A program made the translations under genes and the position numbers. Below the pieces are notes generated by a model. The model searched no databases. It was not told the origin of the DNA and was given only the letters and a program-made list of their open reading frames with translations. A stretch of DNA of 37,230 bases, taken from an uncultured Erysipelotrichaceae bacterium (GTDB taxonomy: Bacteria > Bacillota_I > Bacilli_A > Erysipelotrichales > Coprobacillaceae). This document shows positions 16,013 through 25,700 of the stretch, piece after piece. The stretch's first letter is position 1. Each line of letters begins with the position of its first letter. The stretch covers positions 1-37,230 of the forward strand of contig CAJUOS010000018.1 of the NCBI GenBank assembly GCA_910588075.1, read 5' to 3'.

Positions 16013-17722
16013 TTATTTTTTCAATAAAATATGATCAATAACTTTATCACTTGCAAAAGTTGTACTATTATCAAAGTTTTCATTAATGAACTTATGTAAT
16101 TTTTCCATTTCGAAGTCTTTGTTTTGTATTGTTTCAATAACTTCATCAAATGATAAACAAACTTTTCCAGGTGCATATTCGTCTAATTTTCTATGAACAC
16201 TTCTTAAGAGTTCATATTCAAATTTATCAAAAGCAAAGAAGATAATTGGTTTTTCTTGTAATGAGAATTCATAAATATTTGATGAATAATCAGTAATCAA
16301 AATATCTGTAACGTAGAATAATTCATTAATATCAGGATATGAAGAAAAATCAATAATTCTATCACTGAATCGTGGATCTATTTCTATTGGTTTTCTAATA
16401 AAAGGATGCATTTTCACTAAAAATAAATATTCTTCTCCACACATTTGATAAATTTGTTCTAAATCTAATTGTTTATAAGGATAGTGTGCAGAGCGTTGCC
16501 CAGTTCCTCTAAATGTTGGAGCAAATAATATAATCTTTTTGTTTTTAAAGTTTGGGTATTGTTGATAAAATGTTTCTTTAAAGTTTTGAATTTTTGAAGA
16601 ATCCATATAACCATCAATTCTCATTAAACCAAATGGTAAACAATTTTCTTTATCAATTCCAAATGCTTCAGCATAAACTTCTTTTAAAGCATTTCCTCCA
16701 ACAATTGTATAATCATATTTTCTGTGTGGGCAATCATCAGGATATGGAGATCCTTTTTCACCAAAACGTGCATATCCTACTGATTTGAATCCAACACCAG
16801 CATGCCATACTTGAATTAATTTTGTTTTAGGATTCAGTTTTATGTACTTAAAGAAAGGTGAAAAATCATCAATAAAAATAAAGTCTTGTTTAGCAGTTAA
16901 GAATACTAATCTTAACCAAATGAAGAAAATTTGCCAACGCTTATGTTCTAATGTCTTTTTAAAGAAATAAGAAATTTTAAATTCTTTATCAAGACCACGT
17001 TCCTTTAATCTCTCATCTAATACTTTAAGATTGCCGCTAATAGGAACTCTTGTTTCTGACATGATTAAAACTCTCTTACCATTTTTAGGAGTGAGATGAG
17101 AAACAAGTGTATAAATAAAATTATTTGTTTTTTCTAAGAAATAAATAATTCTTTTTTTCATTCTCTTTTTAAAAACTTTTGTTTCTACTTTAAAATGTCT
17201 TTTCTTATAATCTCTGTTTTTCATCATATAAGCTGTATGTATAGAACAAATGATTTGTTGTCTTCTTTTAGAAGGATGAAGACTAACAATATATGCATAT
17301 GATGAACCACCATATCTATAAATTTTATCTAAATCTTTAAGTTTATAAGCCACATCTAAAGAAATAGGAATATTATTCCATTCTAGAGGAATAAGTGGTT
17401 TTTCAATAACATTATCTGGATCTTCATTAAGAATGATTTGATATTTTTCCATTTCAAATTCATATTGTTGCATTTCTTCTTCAAAATGAGGATTGAAACA
17501 TTTGATATACCATATCCCATTTGTTAGCATTTCTTTATGTGCTATATTTGTTATATTGATAGTTATAGAATGGGAATTCGAATTGAATTCTAAAGGATAT
17601 AAATAACGATTTTTATTTGTCGCTATTGCGAATTGACGACTATCTAAATCTTGACCTTCTAATTGAATATGTAAATAAATTCTATCCCAAAATATATTAG
17701 TAATTATTATTTCATTTTCCAT
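16013..17722 (-). CDS. CDP-glycerol/ribitol phosphotransferase, TagF/TarL type, long form
   Basis: Predicted peripheral membrane polymerase or primase of 569 residues that transfers polyol-phosphate from a CDP-polyol to a growing teichoic acid. The C-terminal catalytic region (about 215-569) has the two family histidines, H307 in QVWHAGVGFKS and H439 in VKMHP, plus APTFRG and the CDP-binding ITDYSS (D478). The N-terminal 170 residues form a beta-rich accessory domain like those seen in other long TagF relatives. The start is placed at 17722 because AAAGGA lies 12 bases upstream; the ATG at 17743 has no such site. It is the only gene of the central locus on the minus strand. Polyol specificity cannot be read from sequence, but TarI/TarJ nearby favour ribitol. 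Confidence 0.88.
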   Translation of the reverse strand: MENEIIITNIFWDRIYLHIQLEGQDLDSRQFAIATNKNRYLYPLEFNSNSHSITINITNIAHKEMLTNGIWYIKCFNPHFEEEMQQYEFEMEKYQIILNEDPDNVIEKPLIPLEWNNIPISLDVAYKLKDLDKIYRYGGSSYAYIVSLHPSKRRQQIICSIHTAYMMKNRDYKKRHFKVETKVFKKRMKKRIIYFLEKTNNFIYTLVSHLTPKNGKRVLIMSETRVPISGNLKVLDERLKERGLDKEFKISYFFKKTLEHKRWQIFFIWLRLVFLTAKQDFIFIDDFSPFFKYIKLNPKTKLIQVWHAGVGFKSVGYARFGEKGSPYPDDCPHRKYDYTIVGGNALKEVYAEAFGIDKENCLPFGLMRIDGYMDSSKIQNFKETFYQQYPNFKNKKIILFAPTFRGTGQRSAHYPYKQLDLEQIYQMCGEEYLFLVKMHPFIRKPIEIDPRFSDRIIDFSSYPDINELFYVTDILITDYSSNIYEFSLQEKPIIFFAFDKFEYELLRSVHRKLDEYAPGKVCLSFDEVIETIQNKDFEMEKLHKFINENFDNSTTFASDKVIDHILLKK

Positions 17723-17853
17723 TAAATATAAAATTCCTTTCATTATAAATACATTTATTCACACTAAGATTATCATAAAATAAAAATTTTTACAATTGCT
17801 TTATGAAATACAGCATGATTTTTATAATTTTTTTATGTGTCAATTAATATTAT

Positions 17854-17882
17854 TTGAAGTCATATAAGGAATGTGATATTCT
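17854..17882 (+). promoter_or_regulatory. Putative promoter of the acyltransferase-tarIJ operon
   Basis: TTGAAG (17854-17859), 17-bp spacer, TATTCT (17877-17882) with a TGA directly before it (extended -10). Confidence 0.5.
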
Positions 17883-17917
17883 TATTAGAGATTATACAAT
17901 AGTTGGAGGCTATGGTA

Positions 17918-18904
17918 ATGAATTGGAATTTACTAAGTAAGTATAGAAGTGAACTTATGGGTGTAGCTACTATTGCAGTTGTTCTTTTTCATTTTTTTGA
18001 AGAAGTTGGTAAACATATAACAGAAGTAGATAATACAATATCCATTTTATATGACTATGGACGTTATGGTTACATGGGGGTTGAAATCTTTTTAATTGTA
18101 TCAGGAATAGGGTGTTATTATTCTGCACATAGAAATTTTGATATAAAAAATTTTTATAAAAAAAGAATAAAAAGAATTTTAATTCCTTATTTACTTGTAA
18201 CTGTTCCTTTTTGGATTTATATAGATATATTTTTAAATCAGAGTATAGAAGAATTTTTATATGATTTAACAGGAATTAGTTTTTTTATAGATACAAAAAC
18301 ATTCTGGTATGTCTTTTTTATTTTGATTATGTATTTTCTTTTTCCTTTATTATATAAATTCTTTTTTAATAATGAAAAAGATGCATTCTTAAATTTTATG
18401 TTTGTTGAATTATTAGTTATTTTCTTGACAATAATTTTATATGTAGAGATGTATGATATTTTTGATATTGTTGAAGTTGCTTTAACAAGGATACCTATTT
18501 TTATTTTTGGGGTATATATTGGACCTAAAGTTTATCAAGGTAAAAAAGTAGGTTATTTCACTCTGGTTTTAAGTGTTTTATCTCTTTTGCTTATAACATT
18601 TGATTTTGATAGTCAGTTAGTGATGAGATATATAAATTCTATTCAATCTATTGGATTTTCTTTGATTATAGTGAAGATATTTGATATAGTTAATTTAAAG
18701 AGTATGAATCGTTTTTTTAGCTTTGTGGGGAAATATTCATTTGAAGTTTATTTACTTCATATTGCATTAAGAAGGATAATGATTAGTTTAGATATTAAAC
18801 CATATGAGTGGAATAATTATTTAATAATTATTTTACTGACTGTATTGTTGACATGGTTCATTCAATTGATTACAAATATGAAAAATAAAAAAGTTTATAA
18901 ATAG
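17918..18904 (+). CDS. Membrane acyltransferase, acyltransferase-3 family
   Basis: Integral membrane protein of 328 residues with about ten hydrophobic segments. The N-terminus has the family pattern R-S-E-L-(x)9-V-V-L-F-H, whose histidine (near residue 25) is the expected catalytic residue. It also has the EIFLIVSGIGCYYS block and, near the end, FVGKYSFEVYLLHIALRR. Members such as OatA or WecH add acetyl groups to sugars or wall polymers from acetyl-CoA. The start ATG 17918 is 8 bases from GGAGG; the ATG at 17912 is only 2 bases away. It heads the operon with both cytidylyltransferases, the dehydrogenase and tarJ, which suggests O-acylation of the polymer; the acceptor is unknown. Confidence 0.85.
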   Translation: MNWNLLSKYRSELMGVATIAVVLFHFFEEVGKHITEVDNTISILYDYGRYGYMGVEIFLIVSGIGCYYSAHRNFDIKNFYKKRIKRILIPYLLVTVPFWIYIDIFLNQSIEEFLYDLTGISFFIDTKTFWYVFFILIMYFLFPLLYKFFFNNEKDAFLNFMFVELLVIFLTIILYVEMYDIFDIVEVALTRIPIFIFGVYIGPKVYQGKKVGYFTLVLSVLSLLLITFDFDSQLVMRYINSIQSIGFSLIIVKIFDIVNLKSMNRFFSFVGKYSFEVYLLHIALRRIMISLDIKPYEWNNYLIIILLTVLLTWFIQLITNMKNKKVYK

Positions 18905-18922
18905 CATAAGGAGGTAATGATA

Positions 18923-19648
18923 ATGAGTAATATTGCTATTATTTTTGCAGGTGGTACTGGAACAAGGATGGGGGCAGGACTTCCAAAACAATTTTTACAA
19001 ATAAATGGAAAGCCTATTCTTATTCATACTTTAGATAATTTTCAAAACTCACCAAGTATTGATAAAATTTATATAGCTTGTAAAGAAGAATATATTGAAC
19101 AAACTGAAAAGGAAATTGAAAAATATCAAATTACTAAAGTGAAAGGAATTGTTGCTGGTGGAGCAACAAGTCAAGATTCTATTTTTAATGCTTTATCTAA
19201 AGCGAGAGAAGATAATGATGATGAGTCTGTTGTCCTTATTCATGATGGTGTTCGTCCTTTCTTAACTGAAGATGTGATTAAGGCTAATATTGAAAGTGTA
19301 AAGAATAATGGTTCAGCTATTACATGTACACCATGCTATGAAACAGTTATTTTAAGTGAGAATGGAGAAAAGATAGAACAAGTTCCTTCTAGGGATATTG
19401 CTTATACAGCTCAAGCACCTCAAAGTTTTCATTTAGGTGATATTTTAAATGCCCATCTCACAATTAGAGAAACAAATCCAGGTTATATAGATATTGTAGA
19501 CTCTTGTTCTCTTTTAAGAAAATTGGGTAAAGATATTTATATTGTTAAAGGAAATAGAGGAAATATTAAGGTAACAACACCAGAAGATTTCTATATTTTA
19601 AGAGCATTATTGCAATACAAAGAAAATGAACAAATTTTAGGTTTATAG
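18923..19648 (+). CDS. IspD/TarI-family cytidylyltransferase, possibly Abp1-like
   Basis: Enzyme of 241 residues that couples CTP to a polyol- or ketose-phosphate. The nucleotide-binding FAGGTGTRMG (about 8-17), PKQF (21-24), the HDGVRPF motif, QAPQSF and KVTTPEDF near the end place it in the IspD/TarI family. It is clearly different from the genuine TarI encoded 1.1 kb downstream, which argues for another substrate. A dehydrogenase gene starts 10 bases after its stop. The pair resembles pneumococcal Abp1-Abp2, which make CDP-arabinitol; that is recognition from memory, not a search. A plain IspD for isoprenoids is possible but less likely in this operon. Start ATG 18923, 8 bases from AAGGAGG; the ATG at 18917 is too close. 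Confidence 0.82.
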   Translation: MSNIAIIFAGGTGTRMGAGLPKQFLQINGKPILIHTLDNFQNSPSIDKIYIACKEEYIEQTEKEIEKYQITKVKGIVAGGATSQDSIFNALSKAREDNDDESVVLIHDGVRPFLTEDVIKANIESVKNNGSAITCTPCYETVILSENGEKIEQVPSRDIAYTAQAPQSFHLGDILNAHLTIRETNPGYIDIVDSCSLLRKLGKDIYIVKGNRGNIKVTTPEDFYILRALLQYKENEQILGL

Positions 19649-19658
19649 GAGAGTAATT

Positions 19659-20705
19659 ATGAATTGTATTATTAAAGAAGATATTGAAAATATATTAAGT
19701 GAAAATATTTCATGGGAAAAGTTGAAAAATTCAACAGTGTTAGTTACAGGATTTAAAGGAATGATAGGGTCTTATATTACAAAAACTTGTCTTTATTTAA
19801 ATGATACTCAAGATTATCATATTCATGTGATTGGGTTAGAAAGAGATGATAGAAATGTAGATCCATATATTTTGAATCATCCAGCAATGGAGTTTGTATA
19901 TCAAGATGTATCTCAACCATTAAATGTACAAAAGAAAGTGGATTGGATTGTTCATGCAGCATCACCAGCATCTCCTTTGATTATGAAAAATGATCCAGTT
20001 GGAACAGTTGCAGCAAATGCTTTAGGAACATGGAATGCTTTACAAGTAGCACATCAAAGTCAAGCACAAGGTTTTATTTTTATTTCTTCAAGAGAAATAT
20101 ATGGACAACCTTATGATAATCAAGAACAATTTTATGAAAATACATATGGTTTAGTTGATCCATTAGAAGCAAGATCTTGTTATCCAGAAGGAAAAAAATG
20201 TGCAGAAACAATGTGTGTATGTTATAAGGAGCAATATGGTTTGAATACTAAAATAGCTCGTTTAGCACATACTTATGGTCCAGGAATGTCAATTTATGAT
20301 GGAAGAGTTCAAGCTGATTTCTTGAAAAATGCTTTAAATAAAGAAGATATTATTATGAAAAGTACAGGAGCAGCGATTAGAACATATACTTATATTGCTG
20401 ATGCAGTTTCAGCGTTATTTCGTATTTTATTAGATTCTGATGATATTGTTTATAATATAGGGGATTCAAATAATCAAGTTTCTATTCGTGAGTTAGCTGA
20501 GACAATTACTCAAATTAATCCAGAGGATCATTTAAAAGTGATTATGGATATTCCTAGTGATGCTTTAAAAGGTGTATCACCATATACATTAGGAATTTTG
20601 AATAATGATAAACTTTGTTCAATTGGTTGGAAACCTAGATATTCTGTTTTAGATGGATTTTCTCGAACATTAAAATATTTAGAAATTGAAGAAGGGAAAA
20701 AATAG
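19659..20705 (+). CDS. NAD-dependent epimerase/dehydratase family protein (extended SDR)
   Basis: Cytosolic oxidoreductase of 348 residues with a Rossmann fold. The NAD motif is TGFKGMIG (30-37), with glycines G31, G34 and G37, and the catalytic pair Y175-xxx-K179 lies in RSCYPEGKK. A serine in ISSREIYG (142-149) completes the triad. The closest family members act on nucleotide-linked sugars. Because it follows a cytidylyltransferase by 10 bases and precedes tarI, it probably reduces or modifies the CDP-linked product of that enzyme, as proposed for Abp2 on CDP-xylulose. The exact substrate is inference; an epimerase acting on a UDP-sugar remains possible. ATG 19659 with AGGAGAG upstream. A long hairpin without a T tract follows the gene. 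Confidence 0.85.
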   Translation: MNCIIKEDIENILSENISWEKLKNSTVLVTGFKGMIGSYITKTCLYLNDTQDYHIHVIGLERDDRNVDPYILNHPAMEFVYQDVSQPLNVQKKVDWIVHAASPASPLIMKNDPVGTVAANALGTWNALQVAHQSQAQGFIFISSREIYGQPYDNQEQFYENTYGLVDPLEARSCYPEGKKCAETMCVCYKEQYGLNTKIARLAHTYGPGMSIYDGRVQADFLKNALNKEDIIMKSTGAAIRTYTYIADAVSALFRILLDSDDIVYNIGDSNNQVSIRELAETITQINPEDHLKVIMDIPSDALKGVSPYTLGILNNDKLCSIGWKPRYSVLDGFSRTLKYLEIEEGKK

Positions 20706-20716
20706 ATTTTAAATCA

Positions 20717-20748
20717 AATAAATGCTTAGTTTTTACTAAGCATTTATT
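20717..20748. repeat. Perfect 14-bp hairpin between the SDR gene and tarI
   Basis: Arms 20717-20730 and 20735-20748 are exact inverted repeats around a TTTT loop. No T run follows, so it is not a classical terminator. It may affect mRNA processing or relative expression of the two halves of the operon. Confidence 0.7.
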
Positions 20749-20780
20749 CATAGATAAATAAAGTTAGGAGGAATATAATA

Positions 20781-21488
20781 ATGATTTATGCAGAGATTTT
20801 AGCTGGTGGTAAGGGAACAAGAATGGGAAATACAGAAATGCCTAAACAATTTTTGATGTTAGGAAATAAGCCTATTTTTATTCATACAGTTGAGCAATTC
20901 TTAATGAATAAAAGAATTGAAAAGATATTGATTTGTTGTCCAGAACAATGGGTTTCTTATACAAAGGATACTTTAAAAAAATATATTTCTGATACAACTA
21001 AAGTTATTGTTGTTAAAGGTGGAGAAACACGAAATGATACTATATTAAATGGTTGTCATTTTATAGAAAAGAATTATGGAATACAAGATGATGATATTAT
21101 TTTAACTCATGATGCAGTGAGACCATTTTTGACTCAAAGAATTATTGATGATAATATAGATGGTACTTTAAAATATGGAGCAGTTGATACAGTTGTAGAA
21201 GCTTTTGATACAATTGTTCATTCAAAAGATGGAAAGATTATTACAGATATTCCAGTGAGAAATGAGATGTATCAAGGACAAACACCACAATCTTTTAACA
21301 TCAAATTATTAATGAGTTTTTTCAATTCTTTAACAGATGATGAAAAGAATATTTTAACAGATGCTTGTAAGGCATTGGTTATAAAAGGAATAGATGTGCA
21401 TCTTGTTAAAGGAGAAGTATCAAACATTAAAATTACGACTCAATATGATTTAAAAGTCGCTAATGGTTTAGTAGAGGAGAATAAATAA
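20781..21488 (+). CDS. tarI: Ribitol-5-phosphate cytidylyltransferase
   Basis: Makes CDP-ribitol from D-ribitol 5-phosphate and CTP in the cytosol. The 235 residues show LAGGKGTRMG (7-16), MPKQF (20-24), THDAVRPFLTQRII (109-122), VRNEMYQGQTPQSFN (159-173) and TTQYDLKVANG near the end. These are the same blocks I recall for Staphylococcus aureus TarI, so the name is well supported. Start ATG 20781 with AGGAGG 9 bases upstream. Its stop shares one base with the tarJ start (21488). Together TarJ and TarI form the standard two-step route from ribulose 5-phosphate to CDP-ribitol, used by TarK/TarL-type polymerases. Confidence 0.94.
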   Translation: MIYAEILAGGKGTRMGNTEMPKQFLMLGNKPIFIHTVEQFLMNKRIEKILICCPEQWVSYTKDTLKKYISDTTKVIVVKGGETRNDTILNGCHFIEKNYGIQDDDIILTHDAVRPFLTQRIIDDNIDGTLKYGAVDTVVEAFDTIVHSKDGKIITDIPVRNEMYQGQTPQSFNIKLLMSFFNSLTDDEKNILTDACKALVIKGIDVHLVKGEVSNIKITTQYDLKVANGLVEENK

Positions 21489-22504
21489 TGATTAATCAAG
21501 TATATAGATTGATAGCTCCAAAACAAATTCGTGAAGATTTTATTGATTTGAAGATAGATACTGATGATATTATTGTGAGACCTACATATCTATCTATTTG
21601 TGCAGCGGATCAAAGATATTATACTGGTAGTAGAGGAAGAGTTGTTATGAAACAAAAACTTCCTATGGCATTAATACATGAAGCAGTTGGTGAAGTTGTT
21701 TATGATCCAAAAGGGGAATATCAAATAGGAACAAATGTTGTGATGGTTCCAAATACACCTATGCAAAATGATGACGTTATAAAAGCCAATTATATGCGTA
21801 CAAGTCAATTTAGAGCAAGTGGTTTTGATGGATTTATGCAAAATGTAGTAAGTATGAGAAGAGACTTAATCATTCCATTTTCTGTGGAACCTCGTGTTGC
21901 TGTCTTATTAGAATTGACAAGTGTTGTTATGAATGCTGTTGAAAATTTTGAAAAGATAGCTCATCATAGAAGAGAAACAATTGGAATTTGGGGTAATGGA
22001 AATCTTGGATTTATTGTTGCTTTGGTATTAAGAAAAAAATATCCTCAAAGTCGCATTTTTGTATTTGGAGTAGAAGAACATAAAATGGCTTATTTTTCTT
22101 TTGTTGATGATACATATCTCATTAATGATATACCAAGTGATTTAAAGGTGGATCATGCTTTTGAATGTGTTGGTGGTAGAGCAAGTGGTACAGCAATTAA
22201 TCAAATAATAGATTATATAAAGCCACAGGGAACAATAAGTTTATTAGGTGTGAGTGAAAATAATGTTCCTATCAACACAAGAATGGTGCTTGAAAAAGGG
22301 TTAACTTTACTTGGGAATAGTCGTAGTGATTATGGTGATTTTAAAAAAGCTGTGGAATTAATGGAAAGTTATGAAGATGTTTGTGAATATTTATCTACAA
22401 TTATATCTGAAGAAGTTATTGTACAATCTATAGATGATATGCATAAAGCCTTTGATAATGATTTGAATAATGATTTTAAAACAATTATGAAGTGGGAAAT
22501 TTAA
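21488..22504 (+). CDS. tarJ: Ribulose-5-phosphate reductase
   Basis: Zinc-containing medium-chain alcohol dehydrogenase of 338 residues that reduces D-ribulose 5-phosphate to D-ribitol 5-phosphate with NADPH. Probable metal ligands are C38 (SICAADQRYY) and H64-E65 (LIHEAVGE). The nucleotide-binding motif is GIWGNGNLGF near residues 166-175. It lacks the four-cysteine structural zinc lobe of classical alcohol dehydrogenases, as TarJ does. The start overlaps the tarI stop by one base, with GAGGAG 7 bases upstream, so translation is coupled. A strong terminator follows directly and closes the operon. Confidence 0.94.
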   Translation: MINQVYRLIAPKQIREDFIDLKIDTDDIIVRPTYLSICAADQRYYTGSRGRVVMKQKLPMALIHEAVGEVVYDPKGEYQIGTNVVMVPNTPMQNDDVIKANYMRTSQFRASGFDGFMQNVVSMRRDLIIPFSVEPRVAVLLELTSVVMNAVENFEKIAHHRRETIGIWGNGNLGFIVALVLRKKYPQSRIFVFGVEEHKMAYFSFVDDTYLINDIPSDLKVDHAFECVGGRASGTAINQIIDYIKPQGTISLLGVSENNVPINTRMVLEKGLTLLGNSRSDYGDFKKAVELMESYEDVCEYLSTIISEEVIVQSIDDMHKAFDNDLNNDFKTIMKWEI

Positions 22505-22540
22505 AAGATATTGATAAAAATTCAATATCTTTTCTTTTTT
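22503..22540 (+). terminator. Terminator after tarJ
   Basis: A 12-bp stem (22503-22514 with 22522-22533) with a 7-base loop, followed by CTTTTTT. It overlaps the tarJ stop codon. Confidence 0.85.
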
Positions 22541-22603
22541 AATTTTCATAATTTTATAATATTAAAAATGATTTATATCCAATATGACATATTGAAATTA
22601 GAA

Positions 22604-22633
22604 TTGACAAGAATGTAAAGAGAAGAGTATAAT
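22604..22633 (+). promoter_or_regulatory. Promoter of the large surface protein gene
   Basis: Perfect TTGACA (22604-22609) and TATAAT (22628-22633) with an 18-bp spacer. The leader to the ATG at 22750 is about 110 bases. Confidence 0.75.
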
Positions 22634-22641
22634 TATAGTGA

Positions 22642-22664
22642 TTTTGTAAGCGTTTTTTACAAAA
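22642..22664. promoter_or_regulatory. cre-like palindrome at the transcription start of the surface protein gene
   Basis: TTTTGTAA (22642-22649) and TTACAAAA (22657-22664) form an 8-bp inverted repeat around GCGTTTT. The left half reads TGTAAGCGTT, as in CcpA cre boxes, but the right half is spaced 3 bases too far. A LacI/CcpA-type operator just downstream of the -10 would repress. A leader hairpin is the alternative. Confidence 0.35.
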
Positions 22665-22749
22665 ATAATATATAAAAAACTTTTTTTCTTAATAATATTT
22701 CATTTTTGATAATTTTTTTATTGGGAGAAAGATGATAAGGAGGGAAAAA

Positions 22750-25700
22750 ATGAAAAGAGTAAGAGAAAATTATAAAATCATTGCTGTTATTATATGTATA
22801 GCATTGATTATAGGGTTACTTGGGTTGGTTAATCAAGTAGCTTATGCAACAGAAGGAACACCTCTTGGAAGCACTGGTTATACAGTGAAAGGTGGTACTG
22901 AAGGTGTTGATTATGAAATTGATGAAAGTGCCAAAATGGTTGTTGTTAAGACAGGAAAACGTCTTACATTTTCTGGAACATCTAGTACATATGGAATTAG
23001 AGTTAAGCCAGGAACAAAAGCAGATATTACATTGGACAACGTTACAATTACAGCACCACTACCAATAGATGTTGCAACTAATTTAACAGGAACAGCTAGT
23101 GGTGCAGTGGCAACGACTGGAGATGAGATACTTCCTGAAAACAAAACATATCTTCATTTAACATTGGCTGATGGAAGTATAAATAGATTAGAAGCAGGTG
23201 ATTTATTTCCTGCACTTCATTGTGGTGAGGGGTCTATTTTAGTTATTGATGATGGTATACGTAATGTAGATACTAATGGAAATATGCTTGTACCAGCTCA
23301 AGGACGTGTACCTAAAACTTGTGTTTTAGAAAATGGAACAAAAGTTAAAGAAGGTGATCCATTGTATGTGATGGAAAGTAAGAATCCAGGAAAATTGTAT
23401 GCATATGGTGGTAAATCTTGTTCTGGAATAGGAAGTGGTATCTTTGAAAATACTGGAGATATGACTTTTAATGGTGGTTATATTGAAGCATATGCTTATG
23501 ATAAAGCAGAAACAAGTACGAGTAGAGATTATCATGGAACTGGTGCTGGTATAGGAAGTTCAATGGCTGGTGGAGGTACTGTCATGACTTTTAATGGTGG
23601 GACAATTCTTGCTGTTGGATCTTATCATGGTGCTGGTGTTGGTACTGGATTGAGTTCTTCTTGGGGAGCAAATTGGGATAGACCTCAAATGGAAGGAACA
23701 ATCAAATCTAGAGAAGTCAATCAAGATTCTATTCCAAGAGATATTTATATTAATGGAGGGAATTTAACTGCTCAAGGATTTGAGCATGGAAATGCTTTTG
23801 GTGCTGGTTGTGCACCTGGAGTGAATACTGGTCATAAATTTATTATTACAGGAGGAAATTTAACTCCTATTACTAATATGACAAGTGATATTGGAGGAAA
23901 TGGAACAGATATTATTGTAACTGGAGGTTCTTTTAATACATCTAAGTTTTCAGGAACAGTTACAAATGGTAAAGGAACAGCATTAACTATGGTTAAGATT
24001 GATATGAGTGTTTATCCAGAATTTAGTGATAAACGAATTAAAAGTCTTAATGTGTTGATTAATGGTGTTTCATTATCACCAGAATATGGTTTACCTAATA
24101 ATATAGATGAAAATAATATGGTTTATTTTTGGCTACCTACAAGTGTTCAAGGTAGTGATATAGAGATTGAAAATTTTGTTGTTATTGATGAAAATGGAAA
24201 AGAATGGAATAGTGAATATAGCTATACTCTTCCTGGCTTTGATCCTTCTCAACCTCTAGCAAAACAATATATAGATTTTGTTTTACCAAAAGAAGAAATG
24301 AGTGAAAAACTTGCTGGGCTTTTAGTTAAACAATATGATGGATTAGAAATTGGTGGGACGACATTAAAAAATGAATTTGCTGATTTGAAGATATCGGCTC
24401 GTAAGCCAGATGGTAAATTCTTAAATGATGCAAGCCATTTGTCAGTTTCTCATCAAAAATTATTAGATAAAGATGGAAAAGAAGTAAATGAGGAAGTTAA
24501 AGATGGTGATGTTAAAGAAACAGGAAGTTATCAAATTATTTTAACATCAGATGAGTATGCAAATGAACCTACGTTCATGGTTCATTATTGGGGTCATAAA
24601 GTACGTATGGAGGCACGTATTGATCCAGCAGATAGTGTCATTAAAGATTTTGTATATCAACTGAACAAAGGAGAAGGAAAAATTCAAAGTGTAACATTTA
24701 ATGCTTTAATAAGACCTTCTGACAAAATGGCAAAAACATGTGAATCACCAGATGGAAAAGTACAGTTCTATGCTAATGGAGTAGCTATTGGAGAACCTGT
24801 TGATGTTGTGCCTCAAGGTGATTTAAAAGATGATTATCATTATAGTACAGTGAATTTTGAATGGGATTTAAAAGGAGTACAAGTTCCATATATTGAAGGA
24901 GATAAGGTTCAATTTACTGCTAAATATTTAGGCGGAATGAATTATAACAAGTGTGAAGCTAAGGGGAATACTTTTGATAATCCAGTTCCTGGAATACCAA
25001 CAGCTAGACCACCAAAGGTAGATGTTGTTCCTACTGATCCTAATCAACCTGTAAAACCTTTAAAACCAAATACATCAATAGAAAACAAACCTGGAGAAAA
25101 TCCTGGAGATATGAATACACTTCATCAAAAAGCAGATGACTTTACAATGGTACCAGTCATGAATGATGTATTAGACAAAGAAGCAGTGGAAGCATTAATT
25201 AAAGATAGATATCAAATTGCAAGTCAAGTATCAGGTGCTGATGTTGATTTTGAATCTATTGTATTAAAGGATAAAGATGGGAAAGTTGTAGATACTTTAG
25301 ATCGTACACAAGCTGGTGAATATCAGATTGTTACTGTTGTTAAAGATAGCTTAGGAAATACAATAACAATTGAATTAGATTATGTTGTAGCTCAACCTCC
25401 TAAGGTTACAGTAAAACCAGAGGGAACAGATAAACCTATTACTTTAGATCCAGAATCTCCACCTATTATAGATCCTAAAGATGGAACTTTCCATAGTGTA
25501 GTTGAGGATAATTATAAGCAAGCAGTTGAAAATCGTAAGTTAACTCAAAAGCAAGTAGAGGAGTGGGTTGCATCTCGTTATCAATCTGAAAATGGAAAAA
25601 TTTCTTCTGTGGTAGTAAAAGATCAAAATGGTCATGTAGTAACAGAAATGGATTTATCAAAACCAGAAAATTATGTGATTGAAACAGTTGTAAAAGATGA

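Noticed and set aside
18923..19648. Housekeeping ispD of the MEP isoprenoid pathway
   Set aside because: Considered because of the family, but its place between an acyltransferase, an SDR and tarIJ favours CDP-polyol synthesis. Not fully excluded.
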